A DNA stretch of 64,000 bases from Chionoecetes opilio (GCA_016584305.1 JACEEZ010022975.1:49584-113583), one strand, 5' to 3'; positions 35,320-48,044 are shown, numbered from the stretch's first letter. Translations and numbers: made by a program. Notes: a model not told the origin generated them from the letters alone.

Positions 35320-38300
35320 ATGGATTACATAGGAAAAAAAGACACCAGGGACCTATTGGCCCCATGACGGGGGTATCGGGCTAAAACTACATACTACAAA
35401 CTATAAACTACTTTGGAAAAAAACATTTTAAAAATGATACCATGCCCCCTAAAAGATAGGAACAGGGAAGTTTCGTATTGCAGAAAGATAGGGTATAAAA
35501 TTACTAACTACAACTCCACACCACTACAACAAATGGGTAGGGGGGATAGATACAAAATTCGCACTACCCAATACCCATTTATTTTTACAGTGCGCGTCAA
35601 GTCTTTTTTTATAAATGTTTTTTGTGCGGCTCCGACAACATTTGCTGGTAACTTTTTTCCATCGATAAACGACTCAAACTTTGAAAAAATTTTTTTTTAA
35701 TGAATGGGTTGATGCAACTTTGACCTTTTATTTTTTAAACCATTATTTCTTGTTTCACTTAGTTGAAAGCTCGAATGGGTTCTCTTGATTAATGCCCATC
35801 AATTCTTTTGGGATTTTAAAAGGGTTTTCTATCAAGTCCCCCGGATTCTTCGTTTCCTTTTAAAGGGAAAACCATATTAAGTTTTCCGCAGTCCTCTTTT
35901 TCATAAGATGAATTTCGCAGAGATGGAATTTTTTTGGTAGCTTTTTCTTTGCACTGTTTCCCAAATTTGGGGCTTGATTTTTTTAACAAAACCGGGCACC
36001 AAAAGGGAACGGCATTTTCCCAAAGGCCCCCTCCCCGGACTTGTTAATTGTGTCATTACTTTGGGAGTTTTTATTTTTAAAGGGGTTGCGTTTAAAAAAC
36101 CCCAACATCATATTTGCCTTTTTTACGGGCACTAGGCAATGCGGACGGGTTTTTTCCAAAATCTTTAATGATGATGAAAACCTAAACCCTTTTTCCCCTT
36201 CTGTACTTCGGGTTAACGTTTTTATTTTGCATTTGATATTTAAAATATTTGGGGTTTATCTTTTGCCTTTTGGCATTTTTACATTTATCAAAATTAAATT
36301 TTTTAATAGCCATTTTTTCACCCCAATCTGATAGTTTTTTTTTGGAAGATCACTTTGTATGAGTTCGCAGTTTTCTCTAGTAAAAGCTTTACCGCCAAAT
36401 TTGGTTTTCATCTGAAAATTTTCGATTTTTTTTAGATAAAAGTCCGCAGCCCAGACGTTGATATAAAATCAAAAAAAAAGTAGGCCCCAAGACCGAGCCC
36501 TGGGGGCACCCCCTATAACTTTTAAAACCCCCCAATCCCTCCCCCCTTTTTTAAAATTACTACCCTTGTTTACGATATGAAACCCAATCCCCCAATCCAT
36601 GAAAAAATTTGGGCTCTCCTAAGCCATGTCCCCTTAGTTTGGGTCCCAGTCGCTTTTTGGGGAACTGTATCGAAAGTTTTTCGGGAAAAATCGGAAATAT
36701 TAAAACCGGGGGAAATTTTGGGCGCCCCATTTTGAATAAATACTTTAAAAAAAACCGATTGGGTTTTGGTAAGCAGGATCTTTTATTTCAAAACCCATGA
36801 TGGGAAATTTTAGTATTGAGTTATTTTCCCCATCGAAAAAAGAAAACTTTTTTTATCCCGCAATTTTTCTAAAATTTTTAAACCCAACCCAAGACTTTAG
36901 ACTAATTGGGCGATAATTACTTGGGGGGGGGCTTTTTAAACTCCCTTTCTTGAATTCGGTGTCACATTAGCTTTAAATTTTCCCCATACAGGAAAATTTT
37001 TTTTCCATTAAATGATTTTCCCGAGCATAATCTTTAATGGGAGCGAAAGTTGACTGGGGGGGGGGGGGACATTCGCGAAGTAATCGGGGCGAAATTTCGT
37101 CCCCCCCCCAACCGGGGTTTTTCTGGGGCGATTTTTTTTGCAAATCTTTGATATTTCGTCTACTGTTATCTCTCCTATTTCCAATCTATCACTTTCGAGT
37201 CCCGCCTAAAATGGTTACTGTTTTTGGTTAAAAGGAAACCCTTTGGGCTTTTTTAAAAATCCGGGTTAAGTATTCATTGGAAATAAGAATGCCAAAGCTC
37301 TTATTTCATTTCCCCCGATGTTATTCTTCAGTTTTTTGTTCTTTTTAGTGGCCCAATACTTGTTTTTACGTTTTTCTTATTCGAAAGGGACTGAAAAAAA
37401 CATTTTTTTCGGGTTTGAAATTTTGGGTTCCTTTTTCAATTTTTTTTCTCATACCCCCCCGCGCTTTTTTAGACTTTATTAATTCTTTTTTCAACGACGT
37501 TTTTAAAAGTCATTGTATTCTTAGAATCGCAGGGCCCCCCTTTGGGTCGCTTGTAAACTTTTATACGCTCGCGCTTACTGCCCCAAAGATTTGTTTTAAA
37601 CTCATTAGTCCCTCCCCCTTTGGGTTTGGGTTTTTGTTATTTTTAGGACGTTTCCTTATCATGGGAAAATGCTTTTCAACCACCGATTGGGTTTTTTTTG
37701 TGAAAAAAATTTTTAAAAAAAAAAAAAACCCAAAAAAGGTTTTTTGGGGTTATTAAACCCTTTAGTTAGGTCAAACCCCAAACAAATTCGCTTTGGGAAC
37801 CCCCGCTGATCTTTGGGGGAAATCTTCTTTTTTATAATTGGGGGGAAATAATAACCGGTTTTCTGGGGGATGTCTAAAATTGCAATTTTTGCCGCATCTG
37901 ATTTAAACCCGTGATCCTTTGCCAATGGTTTTACCTATATCGCAGTAATTTAATCAAAATCCCTGTCGGGGGTGAAAAAATAAATCTAGGATACTTTATC
38001 CCCTTGTAAGGGTCCCCCAAAACCTGTTTAAATATATTCCCTTTACCCATAAACAAACAATCGCGTAAACCCTTTTCTATCAGCAAAAAATTTTTATTCC
38101 GTTTTTCCCAGGTAGGGTTTTTAAACTCCCCATATAATCCCTGTCGTTTTTTATTGTTGGGTTAAATGACTTTTTTCTCGTCATAGGGGGAGACCATCGA
38201 CTTCCGCTTAGATTTTGGGGGACTATATTTTTCCAATAGTTACAATTTCCTTTAGCTTAATCTTTGCGGGAGAAATGAGTCATAGTGAAACTTTATTTAC

Positions 38301-38960
38301 TTTTTCGTTTTTGATTGCTTGCAAAATTTTCTTTTTTTTAAAGAAAGACAAACCTTTCCCCCTTTCTTTAATGCGTACACAATTTTTGGGAAAGTCTTAA
38401 GCCCGGAAAGGCTATTTCGCTAAAAAAGTTTTTTCCCTTTTGTTTGACCCCAAAATCTCAGTGATACTAACGATATCTGGCGTTTCGGCAACAACCCTAT
38501 GCTATTAGTTTTGTTAAAGCTTTAAAATAATGCTTCGGCATTTGGATATAGTAATTTAATTCTTTAATAGTTTTGGTAACCTTCTGAGGTTTACCGGCCG
38601 GGTGTCTGGGGGCCCACTGTACCGGGCGTTTTATTAAGTTACTTTGATTAGTATTTGCGGAAATGGGAAAGTGAAAACCCAGCCCTTTGCTGTGGGGTAA
38701 GAAAGGGGTTTTTAAAGGGGATGGGGCTAAGCCGTCCGCTCGTCGTTTTTTTTATCTTAAAAGAAACTTTATCATTTAGCAGACTCCTAATCGTGCATGG
38801 CCAAGGGGGCTGAGGGGGAGTCCGTCATCCCAAACAGGATGGAACCCTCAACCGGGGGGGGTCCTCGTAAAAATTTTTCCCCAAAATTTGCGAAGTCTAC
38901 ATTTTCCGTGCACAAAGAGCCTTAGCCGGTTTTTTGGGCGCTAAAAACGTTTATCGAAAA
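35320..38960 (-). pseudogene. CR1-like LINE copy B, near full length, low base quality
   Basis: The minus strand carries, from right to left, an endonuclease start near 38450-38500 (VSITEIWG-like), the endonuclease end and linker homologous to fragment A (about 37100-38200), and RT words. The RT words are FDTVPQK-like near 36650, KLRGHGLG near 36630 and GVPQGSVLGP at 36483-36512. A C-terminal part near 36000-36200 corresponds to 39820-40180 of copy C. The 3' untranslated part at 35320-35690 matches 39300-39620 and 55600-55940. Enzyme activities would be target nicking and target-primed reverse transcription. Inflated homopolymers break every frame, so it is dead as read, though part may be sequence error. 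Confidence 0.7.
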
Positions 38961-39289
38961 AGCGTTCCCAAACACCTGTCTGGGGAATTCTAAAATAATA
39001 TATGATTATTTTAGTTTGAACTTGGATCAATTTCCTGTACTTGCCATATTTCTTCAGTCCGCTACTGTCCCGTCTTTGGTTCCTGCATGAATGATATAGA
39101 GAGTGTTATCGTTTGTGTTTTTGGTGACGTCATCGCGGGCGTAGTGATGTCGTCGAGTCTGGCTCCGGGGAAACAGAAGCGCTTTCCTTTTGTCCTTGTG
39201 ACCTCCAAAAAACTCCCCACTGTCCTGGGAGAATTGATCCCCGACAACTGGTCTCGTTACGTCTTCTTTCATTTCCCCAAAGAAGGGGA
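38961..39289. other. Unassigned stretch between two LINE copies
   Basis: An 89-codon plus-strand frame at 39087-39356 overlaps this stretch and the LINE tail. It has no recognisable domain. It may be LINE 5' leader or unique sequence. Confidence 0.4.
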
Positions 39290-40135
39290 TTTTTTCATGG
39301 GTTTACATAGGAGTAAAGCACCAGGAACCTATTGGTCCATAGCGGGGGTACTGTGAACACATACTACTAACTATCAACTACTTGAAAGGAAACAATTGGA
39401 AAAGATCCATGTCCAAAAAGGGGATAGGAACTGGAAGTTTCATAGTCGATGATAGGATATGAAAAATACTACTACCAACTACCCTACCACACAACTAATC
39501 GTAGGGGGGACTAAACAAATTCGCACTATAAATACCCTTTACTTTCAGTGCGGGGCAATTGTTTTTTGAATGTAGTTATTTGGTTTGGGTCCGACAACAT
39601 TTGCTGGTAAATTTTTCCATCGATCAGACTCTACCCCTTTAAATATTTTTACGGAGACGGTTTATCAACGTTGACGTTTAGTTTTAAACCATTATTTCTT
39701 GTTGTCATTGAGTTTTAAAACTCGAAAAAAAAGGCCTCTTGATTAATACATCAAAAACCTTTTTGGATCTTAATTTTTTTATCAAATCCCCACGGATTCT
39801 ACATCCTTTAAGAAACATATTAAGTTTCCGCAGCTCTCTTCAAAAGGGAATTGCAGAGATGGAATTTGTTTGGTTGCTTCTTTGCCTGATTCAAATTGGC
39901 TTGATCTTTACGAACGGGCGACCAAATTGAACGGCATTTCCCAAAGTGCGGCCTAACCAAGGACGTGTATAATTGTGTCATTACTTTCGGAGTTTTAATG
40001 TTCAATTAGGTTTAATAAAGCCAACATCATATTTGCCTTTTACTGGCAGCTAGGCAATGCGAACTGGTTTTCAGATCATTACTGATGATGACACCTAGAT
40101 CCTTTTCCTGCTGTACTTCAGTTAACGATGAAGGG
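39290..40135 (-). pseudogene. CR1-like LINE copy C, 5' truncated
   Basis: The minus strand reads VMTQLYTSLVRPHFGKC and WSPVRKDQANLNQ, the conserved C-terminal block of CR1-like reverse transcriptase ORFs. It is followed by the same 3' part as copies B and D. It stops near 40135 where similarity to copy B ends, which is the 5' truncation expected for a LINE. Confidence 0.75.
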
Positions 40136-40580
40136 ACTTAAAGCTGCATCGCATATTCCAGTTGAGGTCTGACTTTGCAAATATATAGTGATGAAAAACA
40201 TACCTTTACTTGTCTAGTTGAAATTATCGTTTATTAAGCTCAGTATTTCTATTACAAGCTTTTTAGATCTTTACATAACTAAAAGATTTTAAGATTTAAC
40301 GCATAATTCCATGATCTTCGACACATTGTAAGATTTAAACTGAAAATGAGGAAAGAAAATGAAGGATTTGATACCAAGATACGTGCTAAGGAGGAAATTA
40401 AGATAGAATTAAAAGAGGGAAAACGAAGGAGAGAAGAAAGAGAGAAGATATAAGAGTGTTTTCCTCAGGGAGTATCTTTCGAAAGTAAATGATAAATTCA
40501 GACCACTTAGAATGCAATGGATGTTTCGCTACAAAAGTTTTCACGAAGTAACAGTTTCAGTTTCATTTATTTTTCTCATT
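40136..40580. other. AT-rich stretch with a possible second LINE tail
   Basis: ATATTCCAGTTGAGGTCTGAC and TTTACTTGTCTAGTTGAAAT resemble other LINE ORF ends but are too short to assign. No gene is seen. Confidence 0.35.
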
Positions 40581-40583
40581 TTT

Positions 40584-40584
<1 letters not shown>

Positions 40585-40622
<38 letters not shown>

Positions 40623-40657
40623 CTCTCTCTCTCTCCCCTCTCTTTTTCCCCCCCTTT

Positions 40658-40692
<35 letters not shown>

Positions 40693-40712
40693 CTCTCTTT
40701 TCTCTCTCCCCC
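40585..40712. repeat. (CT)n microsatellite
   Basis: A compound CT/CCCT array. Confidence 0.9.
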
Positions 40713-40814
40713 TCACTAATGCTTAGACCAATACAACCCTAGTTTTGCAAATGAAAAGTTGTGTCGAGTTTTCATACTTGCAACACAGCTCTGTGATGAT
40801 AAGTGCATGCGTTT

Positions 40815-40840
40815 GTGTATGTGTGTGTGTGTGTGTGCGC

Positions 40841-40871
<31 letters not shown>

Positions 40872-40968
40872 CGTGTGCGTGTGCGTGCGCGTGCGTATCC
40901 GCATGTGTGTGTGTGTGTGTACTTATGTAGAGAGCAGAAGTGACTTTGTTTAACTTACTTGTATTTTT

Positions 40969-41063
<95 letters not shown>
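40815..41063. repeat. (GT)n and (CA)n arrays in opposite order
   Basis: A GT/GCGT array at 40817-40918 and a pure CA array at 40968-41063 lie 50 bp apart. They form an inverted pair that could fold. Confidence 0.9.
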
Positions 41064-41064
<1 letters not shown>

Positions 41065-41090
41065 CGCCAAACAAACACTTTTTAAACAGT

Positions 41091-41400
41091 GGATGAAAGT
41101 CAGCATCACCTAATCCCCAATCATGGAAGTCAGCATCACCGAATCCCCAATCATGGAAGTCAGCATAACCTAATCCCCAATCATGGAAGTCAGCATCACC
41201 TAATCCCCAATCATGGAAGTCAGCATCACCTAATCCCCAATCATGGAAGTCAGCATCACCGAATCCCCAATCATGGAAGTCAGCATAACCTAATCCACAA
41301 TCATAGAAGTCAGCATAACCTAATCCACAATCATAGAAGTCAGCGTCACCTAATCCCCAATCATGAAAATCAGCATCGCATAATCCTCCAAGTAATCCCC
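41091..41400. repeat. 30 bp minisatellite, about 10 units
   Basis: 30 bp units of the form CAGCATCACCTAATCCCCAA plus TCATGGAAGT start at 41101 and recur every 30 bases. Because the unit is a multiple of three, open frames appear on both strands: HDWGLGDADF repeats on the minus strand and SQHHLIPNHG on the plus strand. No start, splice or homology evidence supports a protein. Confidence 0.95.
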
Positions 41401-41463
41401 AACACAGGTTTTCTTTCAACTCTCCAAATATTCAATCCACGTACGGCAAATACTGACTCTTTA

Positions 41464-41578
<115 letters not shown>

Positions 41579-41734
41579 TAATTAACCCGCCAGCCAGTCT
41601 TCCTGTCACGTACATTCCAAAATCAAGACTTCATCTAGCCCCCCCCCCCCCCCCCCCCCCAACCACACACACGCATGCACATACATACACAGACACATAG
41701 GAGTTTCACCAAATTCCAAGCTTGGAAAGTGTAG

Positions 41735-42190
41735 GGGTGGCGGTGGCCGAGTGGTTAGCGTCTTGGACTGGTGAGCTCGAAGTCCCGAATCATGCCGCGG
41801 GCAACTCTTTCGACCAACTTTAACGCGGTCGACACGAGCATGATAGGTGAGCACAAGGTCCCAAGTTCAAGTCCCACCAAGGAACAACTGTAAAATCCAT
41901 CGTTGAGTGGCTGAAGTAACCCGCATGCAGCATACCTGTTCGTCCGACTGCGACTTCAAATGCGACGGAGGAAACACCAGGTGGCAGCATAAACCTACCT
42001 GAGGGTAGACCATCACAGAAAACAGGACCTTCACCTAAGACCACAGGTGTCACTATAAAAATCCAGCCTGCTCCACCACGGGCGAGGGCCAACATCACAG
42101 CTCTCAAGAATGTGCACGGCCAACCGCCTGAGCCCTCAAGGAAACAATAAATAGCCTACAGGTGTTACAGGCTGCAACGTAAAGAAACAA
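41735..42190 (+). repeat. tRNA-Ser-like SINE
   Basis: The head GGTGGCCGAGTGGTTAGCG is a good box A of serine or leucine tRNA type, and AAGTTCAAGTCCCACC near 41860 is a good box B. The distance of about 110 bp is longer than in a tRNA, so this is a tRNA-derived SINE, not a working tRNA. The body matches the truncated SINE at 32259-32575. The end is near AAAGAAACAAAAG. Confidence 0.7.
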
Positions 42191-42398
42191 AAGAAGGTAA
42201 ATGACGTCCAGTGAACCGAGGTGGGCTTCGAGATTTCCAGGCCGGGTATTATAATAAGGCTATGGGATTCCCATAAGTCTCGACATAACATAATTTCAGC
42301 CATAAGATCTCCATAGCTATGGAGCTAATTTCTCCCATAGCTATGGGTCTAGCAGTTCCGGATGACATAACTTACCGCTAAACGTAGCTCTTAAGGCG

Positions 42399-43683
42399 TA
42401 TTTTGTGACTACAATACAAAGTAGAATTATACTTATTTAAGCTCCGCCCACTTATTTTCTACTCTTTTGCGTGTACAGAAAACTGAGCAGAGACTCTCCC
42501 GGCACCAAATTATACTCTTTTCCCGTAAAAATATACAGTTGTGGGTGCGGGTGGTGGTTTCAAGAGCCTGGCCAATCAGATCGCGCGCATGAGAAAATCT
42601 TATCAGAACTCCTCCCGTAAATGTTTCTGTTTTCCTTTAAATTCTCATCCATTCAACATTCATTAAACATGCGCACGACATGCAAAGGATACTGTATTTA
42701 ATTAGGAGTAGGTAAGGAGTAGTAAGGAGTAGAGTAGGTGACTCTTAACAGGTAAGAAGTCACAAATATTAAAATTCTCCAGCGACATCTGGGAACAATT
42801 TTTGCAATCCCGCCAATCTTTCAATGCGTCCGAATCTTTGTTAAGACTTGTGGCAAGCACGATAAAACTTGTAATTTGGCCATAATACACTAAAATAATA
42901 AACAATCTCTTTAGTAATAGTTATAATTACTTTAAAAATGCAATGTAACTGGTACATTTGTCATAACTTACACAGGAATGTCACCCAAAAAATGTACATA
43001 ATGGATATACGAACACCTCCACAGTCCTCCAGAGAGGCGAGGTGAGGTGCTCTGAGGTGCTCTCAGGGTTCCTAATGCGTTCGCCGATTTCGGCAGCTGG
43101 CGGCCCTCTACGCATGGCTGTAGCTCCGAAACTAACCACAGGATTTTCTTGAAAATAACCTCATTGTGATTCCCACACAAAGTTACCATGAAGGTATTCA
43201 ACCAAACTCTAACCTAACCTAACCTAACCTAACGTTTTTCTAACCTAACCTAACCTATAGCGGTCTGCCAAAAAGGGCGAACGCCTGGAGATTTGAGGCA
43301 GGAGCAGAAAAGAGAAAAGAGGAGAAGAGAAAAAAAGGGAAGAGAAAGAAGGAAAGAAATGGAAAAAGAAAGGAAAGGGAAGGGAAAGGAAGAAAAGAGA
43401 AGAGAGGAAAAGTGATAAATGTAAATGATAAATTGTTGCTGTCTTCCATGATGGCAACATGATGTACCATGATTCCGCGTCTTCGAATTACAGTTGGTAA
43501 TTTTTTTAAGGTTGTGAGAGCGAGGTCTGTCTGGCTCTCCCAGTGAATGTACGGTATATTATCCTTCGGCTCCGTCTGTAGAAGCGTCTGGCAGCGCTAC
43601 AATCGTATTTTGTGATGGCAAGCAGGGGCGGAGCTTAAATAAGTATAATTTTACTTCCAAGGGGACGCACGCAATACGCCTTT
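42399..43683. mobile_element. Nested element with 50-60 bp inverted ends
   Basis: AATTATACTTATTTAAGCTC followed by CGCCC at 42424-42449 recurs inverted at 43626-43655, each preceded outwards by an AAGGCGTATT word. The interior has no recognisable protein, apart from short TAACC runs at 43208-43257. Confidence 0.6.
43208..43257. repeat. Interstitial (TAACC)n, arthropod telomere word
   Basis: Two short clusters of CTAAC units, the reverse complement of TTAGG. They are too short for a telomere. Confidence 0.7.
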
Positions 43684-43885
43684 ACATTACCCTAAAATGT
43701 CTCTTAGATCATGAAATAACGCTTGAAATCAGTAAAATGTAATATATTCATTCTGTGAGAACCTTACAAACTGAAAATAAAGCAATTTTAAAGGATTAAT
43801 TCATATATACGTGTAAATAACATCCCGTAGAAACGTTTTACGCGGAAACGATGTAAACACTTGTCAGACTTGTCTCTCTCCTCCC

Positions 43886-44200
43886 TATAAATAACATGTT
43901 ATATCTCCAAAAGTGATGGTAGAAGGATGACGGAAGGAAACACAACAGGTAAACCGCGTAGTAAAGAAGGAGAAAGGAGCAAAAGCCTGGGAGGGAGTGA
44001 TGACCAGACAGAGATACTGCAGTATACGTAGCTAGGTAGAGATGCTGCCGTATCTCTAGCTACGTATAATGCCGTATCTCTGTCTGGTCATCACTTCCTC
44101 CTTGGCTATTGCTTCTTTCTCCTTCTCCTTTACTACATGGTTTACCTGTTGTGTATCCTTCCGTCACCCTTCCGCCATTATTTTTGGAAATATATGTTAT
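43886..44200. repeat. Large inverted repeat with arms of about 150 bp
   Basis: The left arm (43886-44036) and right arm (44046-44200) are near-perfect inverted copies. Shared words in both arms are GTGATGACCAGACAGAGATAC, ATACGTAGCTA, ACACAACAGGTAAACC and TGACGGAAGGA. The spacer is about 10 bp, so the arms could form a cruciform. Confidence 0.8.
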
Positions 44201-44215
44201 TTGGTCAATTTCTAG

Positions 44216-44816
44216 CGTTTGCCCATACTCTCCCCCTTGCCCCAAACAAGCTTGGGGACCTGTGGGAATGCGGGGTTTTAGGGTGGGGACTAAATAATGC
44301 GTCGGAAGCACGTATTCTTGGAGTTATGTAGGAGTCAAAATTTCCTAGATCTACGGTAATTTTCCCTATATATGGGAAATGTACCTAACCTTGAAGTTCC
44401 GAGCCAATCTCTTATGTAAATTAAACCTAACCTCCTAGCTGTTAGCCCCTCGACCCCCGATAATTTCTAACCTAACTTAGCAATAATCACCCGATAATCT
44501 AACTTAACCTAATGAGGGCCCTCGACACCCCCGGTTACCTATTTTTTTTTTACATTACTTCTTAGTGGGAGGGGTGGAGGAGGGTGGGGGGGCTCGATAC
44601 TCCGGTCATTCTGTTTGTGAGGATCGTCAGCAGGTCCACACGTTTCTGGACTTAGAAGAAATCCAATCAACCTTCCCTAGATCTAGGGAATTGTTACGCC
44701 ACTACCTAACTCAATAACTATGTGGTTGCAACGCACATTTTGTACCCCAGCCAAATATCCCGCATTCCCTAAAGGTCCCCAAACTTGTTTTGGGGGAGAG
44801 GGGGAAGTATGGGCAA
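44216..44816. repeat. Second inverted repeat pair
   Basis: 44216-44360 and 44676-44816 correspond as inverted repeats: GCCCATACT.TCCCCC, AGGTCCCCAA.CTTGTTTGGG and CTAGATCTA.GGAA are shared. The interior holds TAACC words. Divergence is higher than in the pair at 43.9-44.2 kb. Confidence 0.65.
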
Positions 44817-44974
44817 ACACTACAATATTACCTGTTATTTCTAGGGAGGAGAAAGACAAGTGTTTACGTGCGTCTCACTCTTCTTCCTCTTGTGACCTGC
44901 ATCGCCTCTGCTTTTCTTCCCTAGCCGCGGACACTTTCCAATGAGGATTTGGCTTTAGTTAGAAGGTTAAAACG

Positions 44975-45110
44975 TGGGGTTAGGTTAGGTTAGGTTAGAG
45001 TAGTGAATCTAAAGGTGGGGTTAGGTTAGTGAATATAAAGGTTGAGGTTAGTGAATCTAAAGGTGGGGTTAGGTTACATTAGGTTAGGTTAGTAAATCTA
45101 AAGGTGGGTT
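44975..45110. repeat. Interstitial (TTAGG)n clusters
   Basis: GGTTAGGTTAGGTTAGGTTAG and further short runs alternate with GTGAATCTAAAGGTGGG. The sequence from here to 45540 shows no gene. Confidence 0.75.
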
Positions 45111-45542
45111 TTGGTTAGTTAATTTCATATGTCCTATACGCTTCCTACTAAAAACATTTGATATCTCCAAAAGTAATGATTTGTGACAGAAATTCATTGA
45201 GTTTCTTAGAATCCATAAGGTAGCCAGAAAGAACACTCCCAATTGTGTAGGGAATTCTGGTCCTAGTGTAAAAAATTACCCTGGTTTCCAAGTATTATAT
45301 TTTTGTTTTTCCGGAGGTAAGTAGTATCTCCACTACGTGCTGAAGCTGAAATGATAGCCCTCCAGAAGGTAGATATGACTGCGTAGTTAAAACGAATCTT
45401 TACCTTCATTTCTGCCCAAAACAAGAGCTACATTTCTTATAAACATATCAATACTAAATAGAAAATAATAATCCCTTCGAAAAATGTTGTATCAAATAAA
45501 CAATGATAACCCTTTATTCATCCTTTTCACCTATTAGTAGAA

Positions 45543-45960
45543 GTGGAACTGTCGTCGATAATTTCCGTCGGCGAGAATTCTCGGTTGTTAAGTCTCGTCG
45601 AGAATTTGGGTATACGAGAGTATTACCATGGACGGCCTTGGGCAAGTATTTTCCCTGTGCACTCCTGCTGCTTCATGGTTCACTGCAGCAGCTGCACTGC
45701 TGCATCTTGCCAGTGGCGAGGAAACAGTCATAATGTTTTTATAATTTTCATTCCCGCTGTCAGTGTATGGCTCCTTTTTTATTTACTCTGGAGGAATGAA
45801 TTCACGAGAGTGACATACATAATTCCCTCATGGTTCAGCCGATACCTCTTGACAAGTTCTTCGTCACTCAATTCGCCGAGAACGTCTCGGTTGACACGAA
45901 AGTTCCTGGGTTGGTGCTGGCTTAAGCTTTGTTTTGCTGCCATGTTGACGGCTTATGTCA
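45543..45960 (-). pseudogene. PIF/Harbinger transposase remnant
   Basis: The minus strand reads FRVNRDVLGELSDEELVKRY and LNHEGIMYVT at about 45805-45905, then, after frame changes, RFLATGKMQQCS-like sequence near 45690-45725. The words EEL.KRYRL and LATGKMQ are typical of the N-terminal part of Harbinger-type DDE transposases. The catalytic DDE part is not seen. It lies just inside the right end of the element at 42236-46133. Confidence 0.55.
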
Positions 45961-46133
45961 ACATAAGGATCCTTATGGGACCTCTGGACCTCCCACAGCG
46001 CTTATGGAGAGTTTATGGAAAAACTGCACCACTTATGGAGATTTTCGGTGACTTATGGCGAACTTCGCCATTTTGTCTGCTTATGGGAAACCCATAAGGC
46101 TTATGGAGCCTTTATAAGTACGGGCCCTGGAGT

Positions 46134-46550
46134 CTTTAAATGTTTCACCTGACAAGCAGAAGTGATTTAGACTCTTGATTTTTTTTTTATGTGTGTGTGC
46201 GTGCGCGCGTGTGTGCGTGTCACTTCAGATCTTTTTAATTTTGTATCAACACTTCAAGGGAACGACTTTGGTTTTCCCTTGTCACATTTTATTCACCTTT
46301 TATTCCTACCTATTATTCCTCCTGGTCTTATCTTACCTACATGAGACAAGTAGATAACTTTAAAAATTTGGCTAGTAGAAAATGGAATTAGATTCCCTCT
46401 ACATGAAAGAACAAAGTACAGTACTGGCTCAAAGAAAGAATTGGATTCATTTGATCAATTTGCTTTTGTATGTTATTATAATCAGTTAGCATAACGTTTA
46501 TTATTAAACGTGAGCACAAAGAAAGGGAAAGGGAAGCAAATAATGAGAGC
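46134..46550. other. Unassigned stretch
   Basis: No gene or repeat is recognised apart from a short GT/GCGC run at 46190-46220. Confidence 0.5.
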
Positions 46551-46552
46551 GA

Positions 46553-46583
46553 GAGAGAATATATATATATATATATATATGTA

Positions 46584-46656
<73 letters not shown>

Positions 46657-46730
46657 CGTATACTATATATATATATACGTATATATATATGTATATATAT
46701 ATATATATATATAATATATATATATTAAAA

Positions 46731-46805
<75 letters not shown>

Positions 46806-46815
46806 CATAATATAT
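46553..46815. repeat. (TA)n microsatellite
   Basis: TA repeats with short interruptions. From 46816 to 47591 the sequence is AT-rich without a gene. Confidence 0.95.
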
Positions 46816-47589
46816 ATCAAATCAAACGAGAAAACTTGATGAATAAAATCAAAGGAAAGAAGTAGAAAAACGAAGAATAACGAAAAGAGAACTGTGATTA
46901 TGAAAAATATAAGAGAAGGAAGAAGAAGAAAGAAGTACGAGAATAATAATCGGACCACAACTGAACATAAAGATTTTTACGAAAAGCTGGCAGGGAAAAT
47001 CATGAAGAAAACAAAAAGTAAGAGACTAAGAAAAGAAGAGAATGAGTAAAGTATTGCCTGACAAATCTTTCTCATAAAATACTAAAGCTCACATTCCCAT
47101 AAACCTTAGATTCGAACAGTGATTCACAACGCAATTCAACACATGAGTGAATATTTATTAATCTCATGAACCATTAGATTCATTCAAGCCAGACAGAAAG
47201 AAAAGAAGCAAATAAAAAGAATTAAGACCCGAAACACTACTTACGTCTGTACTGCTTTGAATCCCTTAAAGCTTCAGTCTCGGGGTTCATGAATCAGAAT
47301 TTGGACCAATCCATGAAACACTCGGATGTGACCGAAGAAAAGTTCGAACATAAAAATAAACCCTTAAGCTGTTATTGTTGATTGAAACGGGACACTTTTA
47401 TTTATAGTTTTTATAATTTCGTTCCCTCCCTCAGTGTTACCAGCGCCGCGAACTTGATAATTGGTCTGGCGCACTGCTGCCAATGTGAGGATCAGAGACA
47501 TAAGCTGCACTTTCCTTAATTGAGACAAAGCTACGTATATAGTTGAGGGAAGTAAATTTTTTCCATCATTTCCTTTTCTTATTACTAAA

Positions 47590-47781
<192 letters not shown>

Positions 47782-48044
47782 AAAAATACACACTTAATAC
47801 CATTCCAGATATCCAACAGGAATATCCGGTATCTATGCAAAGTGTATCGAGCCATTTTCCGATTGTGAATTGCTAAAAAAGTGGATACTTGTTGCATTTA
47901 CTCTTTTCCTCAACTTTAAACTCTCCTTTTTTTCTGAGGCAGAAGGAAGAGGAGAGAAATGTGTGAGTGACGGCTTTCGGGTTTTTCCAGTTTTTGTCCA
48001 GCCGACTAGCCGATATGGTGTCTAAAAGAGAGCGAGAGAAAGAA

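Larger units (their letters stand above)
42236..46133. mobile_element. Decayed PIF/Harbinger-type element with degenerate TIRs
   Basis: The left end (CCAGGCCGGGTATTATAATAAGGC) and the reverse complement of the right end (CCAGGGCCCGTACTTATAAAGGC) correspond. Both are followed by CCATAAG/CTATGG-rich subterminal sequence. Harbinger transposase remnants lie inside near the right end on the minus strand. The middle has been filled by other inverted-repeat elements. Length is about 3.9 kb. Target-site duplications are not clear. Confidence 0.55.

Noticed and set aside
41089..41419. Protein with HDWGLGDADF repeats
   Set aside because: The 30 bp unit length is a multiple of three, so open frames appear on both strands by chance; no other coding evidence.
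41735..41875. tRNA-Ser gene
   Set aside because: The distance between boxes A and B is far too long for a tRNA, and the sequence runs into a SINE body shared with 32.3 kb.
44975..45110. Telomere or chromosome end
   Set aside because: TTAGG runs are only a few units long and are surrounded by other sequence on both sides.
45543..46097. 184-residue plus-strand frame
   Set aside because: It is antisense to the Harbinger transposase remnant and has no domain of its own.
46725..46958. Ile/Tyr-rich membrane protein frames
   Set aside because: They are translations of (TA)n tracts, as also at 52.4-53.6 kb.
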